This document shows, piece by piece, positions 17,932 to 25,355 of a stretch of 64,000 nt of DNA. Position 1 is the first letter of the stretch. Each line of letters starts with the position of its first letter. The notes under the pieces were generated by a model. It ran no database searches. It saw only the letters and a program-made list of their open reading frames with translations, and was not told the DNA's origin. The DNA is from Desulfofustis limnaeus (GTDB lineage Bacteria; Desulfobacterota; Desulfobulbia; Desulfobulbales; Desulfocapsaceae), in NCBI RefSeq assembly GCF_023169885.1, contig NZ_AP025516.1, positions 2,076,501 to 2,140,500 of the forward strand. Reading direction: 5' to 3'. Position numbers and translations under genes: made by a program.

Positions 17932-20445
17932 ATGAACCTCGTCCGGCAGTGGCGCTACTGGAGCCGGTTCCTGTTTTTTCCCGGCCAGCTGCTGCGGGAC
18001 AAATACCGATCGTTTCGCGAACTGCTGCAGCACGACCGTAAATGTCTCGAACTGCTGAGCGACCTGGAGGCGATTCACTACACCGGGACCCCGGTCGACT
18101 GGTCTCGGGTCACTCGCCTGGTGGTCGCTCTGCGCTGGTCGATGAGCAACCTGGTCCGATCGCTGGACGCCATGCATCCGGACCGCTACCTGCCCCTGAT
18201 CGATCGCTTCCAGCAGCTTGAACAACAGCTGCAGCAGGCGGTCTCCCTGCCCGCCGAAGATACCGCGCCACCCTACGTCATTACGCTTGCCGAGGCCGCT
18301 TCCGCTGCCCCGTTGGCCGGCGGCAAAGCCCATCAGCTCGGTGTCCTGCTGAACCGGACGGAGCTGATCCAACCACAAGGCTTCGTCATCACCGCCACGG
18401 CCGGCCGCCTCCTGCTCGCTACCAATCGATTGCGCGAACCCATCGACGAACTGCTCGGCGAGGTCGACATTACCGACACTCCACGCCTGCACTCCATCTC
18501 CCGGGAGATCGTCGACTTGATCACCGGCGCGGAGATCCCGCCACCGGTTCTCGATGCGGTCAGCAGCCGGCTCGACCAGTTTCAACGGCCGAGCCATACC
18601 ACCTCATGGGCAGTACGCAGCAGCGCTGTGGGGGAAGATGGCGTGTTCTCCTTCGCCGGTCAATACCAGAGCCTGCTCTCGGTCACCGACGCTGATCTCC
18701 TCGATGCCTACAAAACGGTGCTGGCCGGGAAATATCGGCCGGAAGCCATTGCCTACCGAATCCGCTGCGGCCTCGCCGACCAGGAGACCCCGATGGCGGC
18801 ACTGATCATGGAAATGGTAGAGGCCCGGGCCGGAGGCGTTATTTACAGCCGGGATCCGGAACAAAGAGATGTCCCGGACGATCCGGCTCCCATCGCCGTC
18901 TATGCCGTAGCCGGTCTGGGTGCCTCCCTGGTTGACGGCAGCGCCGCCCCCGAGATCCATCATTTTATACGGCAACCTGACGGAACCCTCGACACGCTCG
19001 ACACGACGACTGCGAGCCGAAAAGCCGACTCCGGATCGCCGCTGCTCGATCCGGCCACGGCACGCCGATTGGCCGGGTGGGGCCAGAGCCTGGAAAACCT
19101 GCTGGGCTCACCACAGGATATTGAATGGTGCCAGGACGAAACGGGCCGCTGCCTGCTTCTGCAGTGCCGCCCCCTGCTCGACCGGCAGGAGACGACCGAC
19201 GCCACCGGTACCGACACCCCTCCCGTCCCGGTCCAGCCCCTGCTGATCGGCGGCCTGAGCGCCGCACCCGGCGTTGGTATCGGTGTCGTGTACCTTGCCG
19301 AAACCGGAGATCAGCTGCAGGAGACCCCACCAGGATCGGTGCTCGTCCTCACCCATCTCCCGCCGACTTTGGCCGCCATCATCGACCGGTTGCAGGCGGT
19401 GGTCTGCGAAGGGGGCAGCCGGGCCAGCCATTTTGCCACGATCGCCCGCGAGTTCGGCCTGCCGGTCATCACCGGCCTGCAGGGGGCCACGACCGCTCTA
19501 CGCCAGGGTGACATGGTCACCGTCGATGGTTGGTCGGCCATCGTCTATCCCGGCCGACTCGACACGCTGGCGGAGCGTTACCCGCAGCGGACAACGATCC
19601 TGGCCACCCCCTTCGCCGAACGGATGGGTGCGGTCATCGATCTGGTCTCCCCGCTCCACCTGGTGGATCCAACCGCATCTAATTTCAGGCCGCAGCACTG
19701 CCGGAGCATGCACGATGTGATCCGCTATTCTCACGAAAAAGGCATGACCGAGATGTTTTCGCTGGTCGGCCGCAGCGGCCGGGAGTTGTCGGGAGCCAAG
19801 CGGGTCGACGGCGAATTGCCGTTCACCCTGTCGATCATCGATCTGGGCGGCGGCTTGACGATGGATGCTGCCCACCGTCGCACGATCACCCCGAAGCAGT
19901 TTGCCTCCCCTCTGCTGCGCGCCTGCTGGCGGGGATTGAGCCACCCGGACGTCACCTGGCACGAGGGCCTGCTCTACCTGGACTGGCAGGAGGCCGACCG
20001 GATGGCCGGCGGCATCGTCAACCTGAAATCGGCCAAACTGGGCAGCTATGCGGTGGTGGCCCGCGACTACCTGCATCTGATGCTGCGCTTCGGCTACCAT
20101 TTCGCCATCATCGACTCGCTGGCCGGTGACGAACCGGAAGCCAACTACCTGACCTTTCGCTTCAAGGGCGGCGGCGGCAGCTACGACAACCGTCTGCGCC
20201 GGCTGCGGCTGGTCAGTGACGTGCTGACCTGGGCCGGATTTTCCACCCACGCCCACGGCGACTTGCTCGATGCCCGCTTCGATCGCCGGAGCGCCGCCGA
20301 GACGATCAGCCGACTGGTTGCCGTCAGCATCATTCAGGGCAAATGCCAGCTGCTGGACATGAAAATGGATTCGGACGACTCCATCGCCGCGCTGGTCGAG
20401 TCCATGAAAAAACCCTTAATTGCCGTCATCGACGGATCGCCCTAA
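17932..20445 (+). CDS. PEP-synthase-like phosphotransferase with novel C-terminus
   Basis: An 837-residue protein. After a helical N-terminus (1-115) comes an ATP-grasp/PPDK N-terminal domain (about 118-415: LAGGKAHQLGVL, SWAVRSSAVGEDG, DIEWCQDETGRCLLLQCRP). A swivelling phosphohistidine domain follows (about 438-560: GLSAAPGVGIG, then EGGSRASHFATIAREFGLP with His500). These domains pass phosphate from ATP through a histidine. The usual PEP/pyruvate-binding TIM barrel is missing; residues about 565-837 are a different region (LPFTLSIIDLGGGLT, FRFKGGGGSYDNR, HAHGDLLDARFD). The acceptor is therefore unknown. It starts 110 bp after the hcp hairpin, with AGGGGTGACGGCAG upstream, and is followed 16 bp later by a phosphatase gene. 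Confidence 0.8.
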   Translation: MNLVRQWRYWSRFLFFPGQLLRDKYRSFRELLQHDRKCLELLSDLEAIHYTGTPVDWSRVTRLVVALRWSMSNLVRSLDAMHPDRYLPLIDRFQQLEQQLQQAVSLPAEDTAPPYVITLAEAASAAPLAGGKAHQLGVLLNRTELIQPQGFVITATAGRLLLATNRLREPIDELLGEVDITDTPRLHSISREIVDLITGAEIPPPVLDAVSSRLDQFQRPSHTTSWAVRSSAVGEDGVFSFAGQYQSLLSVTDADLLDAYKTVLAGKYRPEAIAYRIRCGLADQETPMAALIMEMVEARAGGVIYSRDPEQRDVPDDPAPIAVYAVAGLGASLVDGSAAPEIHHFIRQPDGTLDTLDTTTASRKADSGSPLLDPATARRLAGWGQSLENLLGSPQDIEWCQDETGRCLLLQCRPLLDRQETTDATGTDTPPVPVQPLLIGGLSAAPGVGIGVVYLAETGDQLQETPPGSVLVLTHLPPTLAAIIDRLQAVVCEGGSRASHFATIAREFGLPVITGLQGATTALRQGDMVTVDGWSAIVYPGRLDTLAERYPQRTTILATPFAERMGAVIDLVSPLHLVDPTASNFRPQHCRSMHDVIRYSHEKGMTEMFSLVGRSGRELSGAKRVDGELPFTLSIIDLGGGLTMDAAHRRTITPKQFASPLLRACWRGLSHPDVTWHEGLLYLDWQEADRMAGGIVNLKSAKLGSYAVVARDYLHLMLRFGYHFAIIDSLAGDEPEANYLTFRFKGGGGSYDNRLRRLRLVSDVLTWAGFSTHAHGDLLDARFDRRSAAETISRLVAVSIIQGKCQLLDMKMDSDDSIAALVESMKKPLIAVIDGSP

Positions 20446-20461
20446 TCCTGGAATGGTCGCC

Positions 20462-21469
20462 ATGAAACACGCTCACTACCGGGTCGACTGGGTCACCGAC
20501 AATCTCGCCGTCGGTCAGGCCCCCATGTCCTACGATGCCCTCGACGCCATCCGGGCTCTGGGGATCGGCGCCGTACTCAACCTCTGCGCGGAATTCTGCG
20601 ACCTGCACTGGATCGAGGAAAAAGCCGGCTTCGAAGTTTATTACCTGCCCATCCCCGACGAAGAAGCCCCGGACCTGGCGGAGTTGGAAAAAGCCCTCGA
20701 CTGGCTCGACGAGTGTCTCTATCTCGGCAAGAAAGTGCTGGTCCACTGCCGGTTCGGCATCGGCCGCACCGGCACCGTCGTCAACGCCTACCTGCTGCGC
20801 AAAGGACTCGGCCACCGGCTCGCCGGCAAGACCTTGAAAGGGCTCAAGTCCCAGCCGGCCAACTTCAACCAGTGGTGGTTCATCAGGAAATACGGGAAAA
20901 AAGAGAAACCGTTGAAGATCAAGCAACCGTCCCTGAACAACCAACACCTGGTGGACCTGTTCCCGTTTTTTTCCGATCACCAGCAGCTTCTCAGCCGTAT
21001 CGACGAAGCCGCGCCAGGTGACGAGAGCCGTCCCTGCTGTGGCCTGAACCACGACCGCTGCTGTTGCACCATACTGAGTTTGAGCTTTATCGAAACGATC
21101 TTCCTCAGCCACCTGGTCAACACCACACTGCCGCGCCAGGCCCGCCTGGACCTGATCGATCGGGCCATCGCCACACCGCTGACCCGCTGCCCGCTCAGCG
21201 TCGACGGCCGCTGCCTGGTCCCGGCCGGTCGGCCGGTGGCCTGCCGGTTATTCGATCTGGAGACGGACCGACGCCAGGCCATCGAGACACCGCTGCAAGA
21301 TGGGCTGAAACGGTTGTCCGGCGACGTTTATTTCGCCTTCACCTCTCACTTCCCGCATGACCCGCCCCTCAGTTTCCCGTTGCCCCACGCGGTCTCCGGA
21401 AAATACGTGCAAACCCTGTTTCACCGGCTTTTACGAGACCAAGCACAAGCCCCTGGAAGATCGGCATAG
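20462..21469 (+). CDS. Dual-specificity phosphatase fused to Cys-rich domain
   Basis: A 335-residue fusion. Residues about 8-150 are a dual-specificity/tyrosine-phosphatase domain with signature VHCRFGIGRTG (Cys96, Arg102) and a general-acid candidate in PIPDEEAPDL. The C-terminal half has clustered cysteines (CCGLNHDRCCC, RCPLSVDGRCLV, GRPVACRLF) resembling the RP-x2-C layout of YkgJ-type metal-chelating domains. I prefer ATG 20462, which has GGA at a workable distance; an ATG three codons earlier is possible. The 16-bp gap from the PEP-synthase-like gene suggests cotranscription and opposing phosphoryl-transfer roles (inference). Confidence 0.8.
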   Translation: MKHAHYRVDWVTDNLAVGQAPMSYDALDAIRALGIGAVLNLCAEFCDLHWIEEKAGFEVYYLPIPDEEAPDLAELEKALDWLDECLYLGKKVLVHCRFGIGRTGTVVNAYLLRKGLGHRLAGKTLKGLKSQPANFNQWWFIRKYGKKEKPLKIKQPSLNNQHLVDLFPFFSDHQQLLSRIDEAAPGDESRPCCGLNHDRCCCTILSLSFIETIFLSHLVNTTLPRQARLDLIDRAIATPLTRCPLSVDGRCLVPAGRPVACRLFDLETDRRQAIETPLQDGLKRLSGDVYFAFTSHFPHDPPLSFPLPHAVSGKYVQTLFHRLLRDQAQAPGRSA

Positions 21470-21487
21470 GGAAGCTTGAATAATTCA

Positions 21488-21748
21488 GTTCGTCCGACTC
21501 AAGCGTGCGTCTCTGTAACCGGGGAGGCGAAAGGTATCGATGGAAAACGCCTCGCGGAGACCCGCCGGCGCACACAGTAGACCCATAGGGTTACGGACAG
21601 GACGTCCGCAACTGACAGCAGGCCATGTATGGCCTGACTGTCAGCCGGGGCGTGATGGCGATGAGGCCGAAGAGCAGCGTTTGGAAGCGATGCCCTTCGC
21701 CGGGTTCTTTGCCCGTAGCTCCAAAAAAGTACGCTCGAACCGGATGAA
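21488..21748 (+). repeat. Dispersed palindromic repeat, copy C
   Basis: A full copy with terminal inverted repeats (TTCGTCCGACTCAAGCGTG at the left, TTCATCCGGTTCGAGCGTA inward from the right). The arms are related by imperfect palindromy: GGCGAAAGGTATCGATGGAA against GGCGAAGGGCATCGCTTCCA. The central hairpins are GTTACGGACAGGACGTCCGC and CTGACAGCAGGCCATG..GGCCTGACTGTCAG. It ends 14 bp before the frdX HcpR-like site. Confidence 0.85.
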
Positions 21749-21762
21749 GTTTTTTTCGATGG

Positions 21763-21776
21763 TTGACCCAAGTCAA
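21763..21776 (+). promoter_or_regulatory. HcpR-like operator of frdX
   Basis: TTGACCCAAGTCAA differs from the perfect palindrome at one position per dyad. A TAGATT -10 candidate at 21798-21803 puts the centre near -41, the same geometry as at hcp. Both genes belong to the known HcpR regulon. Confidence 0.72.
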
Positions 21777-21881
21777 AGAATCTTTACCGCATTGTGGTAG
21801 ATTCATCGGCAAGAAGACGGGAAACCGTACCGCAAAAAAACAACGGCCGACCTGACGGGCCATCACCATCGAGGAACCATC

Positions 21882-22652
21882 ATGAAACAGATCAGAAAAA
21901 TCATCCAGATCGACGAAGAATTGTGCAACGGCTGTGGGCAGTGCGTCCCCGACTGCGCCGAAGGCTCCCTGCAAATCATCGACGGCAAGGCCCGCCTGGT
22001 GGCCGACAAACTCTGTGACGGCCTCGGGGCCTGTCTCGGCTCCTGTCCCACCGGCGCCCTGAAGATCATCGAGCGGGAAGCGGACGACTTCGACGAAAAA
22101 GCGGTTGAGGAATTTTTGGCCAATCAGAAGAAACAGGAACAGGCCGCCAAAGCCGAGCCCATGGCCTGCGGCTGCGCCTCCACCCATATCCAGAGTTTCC
22201 GACCGGCAGCCGCCCCCACGCCTTGCCAGGCGGCCAACCTCCCCACGGCCATGCCGGCCGCGTCAGCTCAGGATTCGCAGTTGCGCCACTGGCCGGTGCA
22301 GATCCGCCTGGTGCCGCCGCATGCACCGTTTCTGAAGGGTGCCGACCTGCTGGTCGCGGCCGACTGCACCGCGGTTGCCGCCGCCAACTTTCAGCAGGAC
22401 TACCTGGCCAACAAGGTGGTCATGATGGGATGTCCGAAATTCGACGACGCCGAAGCCTATATCCAGCGTTTCACTGAAATTATCGACACCTGCGGTCTGA
22501 AACGGATCACCGTGCTGATCATGGAGGTGCCCTGCTGCTCGGCCATGACGGTCATCATCAAACGCGCCCTGGAACGGGCATCGGCAACGGTGCCGGTGGA
22601 GCAGATCGTCATCTCCGCCCGCGGCAAGGAATTGCAGCGCATCTCCTGGTAA
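21882..22652 (+). CDS. frdX: FrdX-type ferredoxin with C-terminal domain
   Basis: A 256-residue protein with an N-terminal two-cluster ferredoxin segment. The first motif is complete (Cys15, 18, 21, 25: CNGCGQCVPDC). The second reads CDGLGACLGSCP, with Leu48 in place of the second cysteine, so that cluster may be [3Fe-4S] or altered. A Cys-containing linker (ACGCAS) leads to a C-terminal domain (about 135-256) with conserved-looking GCPKFDD and EVPCCSAMT. FrdX is coregulated with hcp in HcpR regulons and probably supplies electrons to Hcp. GAGGA precedes the ATG. It is followed by a strong bidirectional hairpin. Confidence 0.86.
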   Translation: MKQIRKIIQIDEELCNGCGQCVPDCAEGSLQIIDGKARLVADKLCDGLGACLGSCPTGALKIIEREADDFDEKAVEEFLANQKKQEQAAKAEPMACGCASTHIQSFRPAAAPTPCQAANLPTAMPAASAQDSQLRHWPVQIRLVPPHAPFLKGADLLVAADCTAVAAANFQQDYLANKVVMMGCPKFDDAEAYIQRFTEIIDTCGLKRITVLIMEVPCCSAMTVIIKRALERASATVPVEQIVISARGKELQRISW

Positions 22653-22692
22653 CCTGCCGGGAACCGTGAAGAGACCGCTTGGTAGTGTAGTG

Positions 22693-22726
22693 ACAGGCCC
22701 CCTCGTCAGACGACGAGGGGGCCTGT
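22693..22726. terminator. Bidirectional terminator
   Basis: A 15-bp perfect stem (ACAGGCCCCCTCGTC with its complement) and 4-nt loop are followed by TCTGTTTC on the plus strand. It lies between the convergent frdX and YkgJ-like genes and can serve both. Confidence 0.8.
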
Positions 22727-22732
22727 TCTGTT

Positions 22733-23401
22733 TCAGGTGGTTGATCTGGACGCTTTCTTCCAGGTGATAAGCAACCGTCCCTCCACCTCCATCACCTCGG
22801 CGCCGATGGAAACGAACAGGTGAAAGAGCGGACGGCCGAAATAGAACAGCTCCTCGCCCAGGCTCAGGTCGAACCGCTGCACCGCCTGGGTTCGATAACC
22901 AATCTCGTCGTTGGCCCGCTGCTCCAGTTCCGCCGCCCGATTTCCCGGGCCGTCCTGTTGCAACTGCAGCATATCTGGACAGGGAAAAAGCTGTTCATGT
23001 TCGACGATGAGCGGCCGCAGCGGGTCATCGTCAGCCAGCAGGTCGAGACGTTCCAGGGTGTCGGTTTCGATCAGCGCCTCCACCTCTTCTGTATCCCAAC
23101 AGCGAAGGGCCTTGCAGGCCTGCGGCCGCATGTCGTAGATGGTGCAGCCCCTCTGTTCCGGATCAAAGTAATAGCAGTTCCACTCTCGACCGACGCCGCT
23201 GATCTTCACCAACTCCCTTTTCACCGGCTGGATGGTGTCGGAAAGCGGGTTGTAGGCCAGCTCTCCTTTCCTGATGGTGATCAACTGTGCCAGCGGCAGA
23301 TGACCTTCCAGGACCAGCCGCCGATCCTCCGAATGGAGGGCCGGACCGCCGCTGACACAGCAATTGCCGCAGCGTTGACATTCCAGTTGGTTGCTTTCCA
23401 T
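22733..23401 (-). CDS. YkgJ-family Cys-cluster protein
   Basis: About 222 residues. The N-terminal Cys motif CQRCGNCCVSGGPA and the later GCTIYDMRPQACKALRC give the C-x2-C-x2-CC ... C-x7-RP-x2-C pattern of the YkgJ family, predicted zinc- or iron-chelating proteins of unknown function. The C-terminal half is acidic and helical. I use the ATG at 23401, with AGGAG 11 nt upstream; an in-frame GTG at 23434 would add 11 residues. It follows the CoA-transferase-GNAT gene by under 50 bp and is last in that operon. Confidence 0.82.
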   Translation of the reverse strand: MESNQLECQRCGNCCVSGGPALHSEDRRLVLEGHLPLAQLITIRKGELAYNPLSDTIQPVKRELVKISGVGREWNCYYFDPEQRGCTIYDMRPQACKALRCWDTEEVEALIETDTLERLDLLADDDPLRPLIVEHEQLFPCPDMLQLQQDGPGNRAAELEQRANDEIGYRTQAVQRFDLSLGEELFYFGRPLFHLFVSIGAEVMEVEGRLLITWKKASRSTT

Positions 23402-23446
23402 GCGCGTCGAGATCTCCTGGCGGTCAGATGACACCCGGCCAGGGCG

Positions 23447-25327
23447 TCAAAAATCCATGATGTAACTGTACACACCCTCTTCGATGGTGCTGGTCACATT
23501 CAGACCGGAGTGGTTGAAGATCGCCTGCATCCGGTTGTTGTTGCGCAGGACCTCAGCGGTGAACCCGGAGATGCCGTTGGCCTTGGCGATGTTGACCAGG
23601 TGCTTGAAGACGAAGGTACCGAGCCCCTTGTTCTGCCATTTGTCACGGACCACAAAAGCCACCTCGGCGCGATTGCTGCGCTCGTCGAGATAGTAGCGGC
23701 CGACGGCGATGATCTCGTCGCCGTAGGCCTCCGGCAATACGCCGACGATGGCCACGTCCTTGCGGTGATCGATGTAGACGAAATTCTGGATCTGCCGCTG
23801 GCCGAACCGCTCCTGATGACTCATGAACCGGTAGTAGAGGGTCTCGCGTGACAGATTGTAGAGCAGGTCGCGCATCCGCGGCTCATCGGTGGGGTGGATC
23901 GGCCGGAAATTGATCTCGGTGCCGTCCTTGAGCAGGAACTTGGTGCGCATGAAGCTCTGGGAAGCGACTACGAATTTGCCCTCCACATCGGCAAACTCCT
24001 CGCGGATGTATTTGGCTTCGATGGCCTCTTTGAGCAGTTGTGGCCGGGCCTCGGGGTGGGCAATGGAAATCAGGGCCAGGGTGCGATCCTGGACCGACTT
24101 GCCCCGCAGATAGGCGCTGCCGTACTCGGTCACTACATAATGGACGGTGCCCCGCGAGATCACCACCCCGGCGCCGGGACTGAGCCGTGACACGATCCGC
24201 GACCGCCCTTCGCTGTCGGTCGACGGCATGACGATGATCGGCCGGCCGCCGCTGGAGCGGGCGGCGCCACGATTGAAATCCACCTGGCCACCGATGCCCG
24301 AATAGAACTTGCCGTTCTCCGAATCGGAACTGACCTGCCCGGTGAGATCGATCTGCAGCGCCATATTGATGGTGACCATGTTGTTGTGCTTGCCGATCAC
24401 GTTGGCGTCGTTCACATATTGGGTGGGCCGGAAGGAAAAGAGCGGATTGTCGTCCAGATAGTCATAGAGCCGGCGGCTGCCCATGGCAAAACTGCCGATC
24501 ACCTTGGCTCGATCCACCGTCTTGCGCCGGCCGGTCACCACCCCGCTCTCGATCAACTCCATGACCTCGTCGGAGATCAGCTCGGTATGAATGCCGAGGT
24601 CCGCCTTCTCTTTCAGATACGGCGCCACCGCCAGCGGGATGCGCCCGAACCCGGGAACGGTACCGAGACCGAACTCGATGGTGGCCCCGTCGGGCACGAG
24701 GGCGGCCACCAGTTGCGCGATGGTTTTGGTCACCTCCGGCACCGAATCGCGCTTCCGCTCGATCAGCGGCACATCGACCGGCACCAGGATATCCAGGTCG
24801 TAGACGTCAACCAGGCTGTCGCCGCGGGTCCACGGCATCTGCGGGTTCACCTGGGCGATCACCAAAGAGGCGTTTTCGGCGGCGCTCTTGACAATGTCCA
24901 CCGAGATGCCGAGGCTCATCTTGCCCCGGCTGTCCGGCGGCGTCACCTGGATCAGCGCCACATCCAGCGGCAGCTGGCCGGATTTGAGCAGGGCCGGGAT
25001 GTCGTACATGAGGATCGGCGTGTAGTCCCCTCGCCCTTCCTGGTACAGCGAACGGACGTTGCCGCCGATGAAAAAGGAATTGACCTTGAAGGTCTCGGCA
25101 TACTGACGGTCGATATAGGGGGCCTCACCCTTGGTCAACAGCTCGACAATCTCCACGTCGGCCAGGTTGCGGGCGTTCTTCACCAGCGCTTCCACCAAGA
25201 CCACCGGTTCGCCGCAGCCGGTCCCGAGAAACACGCGATTGCCGGATTTCACATGGGCCAGCGCCTTTTGCGGCGTCATGATCATGTCCCGGTATTTTTC
25301 CTGCCAGGCGCTATCGTATTCAACCAT
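23447..25327 (-). CDS. CoA-transferase/hydrolase fused to GNAT acetyltransferase
   Basis: A 626-residue fusion. Residues about 1-440 are an acetyl-CoA hydrolase/4-hydroxybutyrate CoA-transferase-type domain (FLGTGCGEPVVLVEAL, FGLGTVPG, and EYGSAYLRGKSVQDR carrying the probable catalytic Glu). Residues about 455-626 are a GNAT N-acetyltransferase with the acetyl-CoA loop VVRDKWQNKGLGTFVF. The fusion suggests CoA-ester turnover tied to protein acetylation; that link is inference. It follows the ADP-forming synthetase by 28 bp and precedes the YkgJ-like gene. Confidence 0.9.
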   Translation of the reverse strand: MVEYDSAWQEKYRDMIMTPQKALAHVKSGNRVFLGTGCGEPVVLVEALVKNARNLADVEIVELLTKGEAPYIDRQYAETFKVNSFFIGGNVRSLYQEGRGDYTPILMYDIPALLKSGQLPLDVALIQVTPPDSRGKMSLGISVDIVKSAAENASLVIAQVNPQMPWTRGDSLVDVYDLDILVPVDVPLIERKRDSVPEVTKTIAQLVAALVPDGATIEFGLGTVPGFGRIPLAVAPYLKEKADLGIHTELISDEVMELIESGVVTGRRKTVDRAKVIGSFAMGSRRLYDYLDDNPLFSFRPTQYVNDANVIGKHNNMVTINMALQIDLTGQVSSDSENGKFYSGIGGQVDFNRGAARSSGGRPIIVMPSTDSEGRSRIVSRLSPGAGVVISRGTVHYVVTEYGSAYLRGKSVQDRTLALISIAHPEARPQLLKEAIEAKYIREEFADVEGKFVVASQSFMRTKFLLKDGTEINFRPIHPTDEPRMRDLLYNLSRETLYYRFMSHQERFGQRQIQNFVYIDHRKDVAIVGVLPEAYGDEIIAVGRYYLDERSNRAEVAFVVRDKWQNKGLGTFVFKHLVNIAKANGISGFTAEVLRNNNRMQAIFNHSGLNVTSTIEEGVYSYIMDF

Positions 25328-25355
25328 GGTGGATCCGTATCCTCTGCGCGGCTCG

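Noticed and set aside
21540-21800. Plus-strand frame through repeat C (..EAMPFAGFFARSSKKVRSN..)
   Set aside because: Also a by-product of repeat sequence; stops and shifts differ between copies.
22867-22910. GGTTCGATAACC string suggesting a tRNA T-arm
   Set aside because: It lies within the YkgJ-like coding sequence and no acceptor stem or anticodon arm can be built around it.
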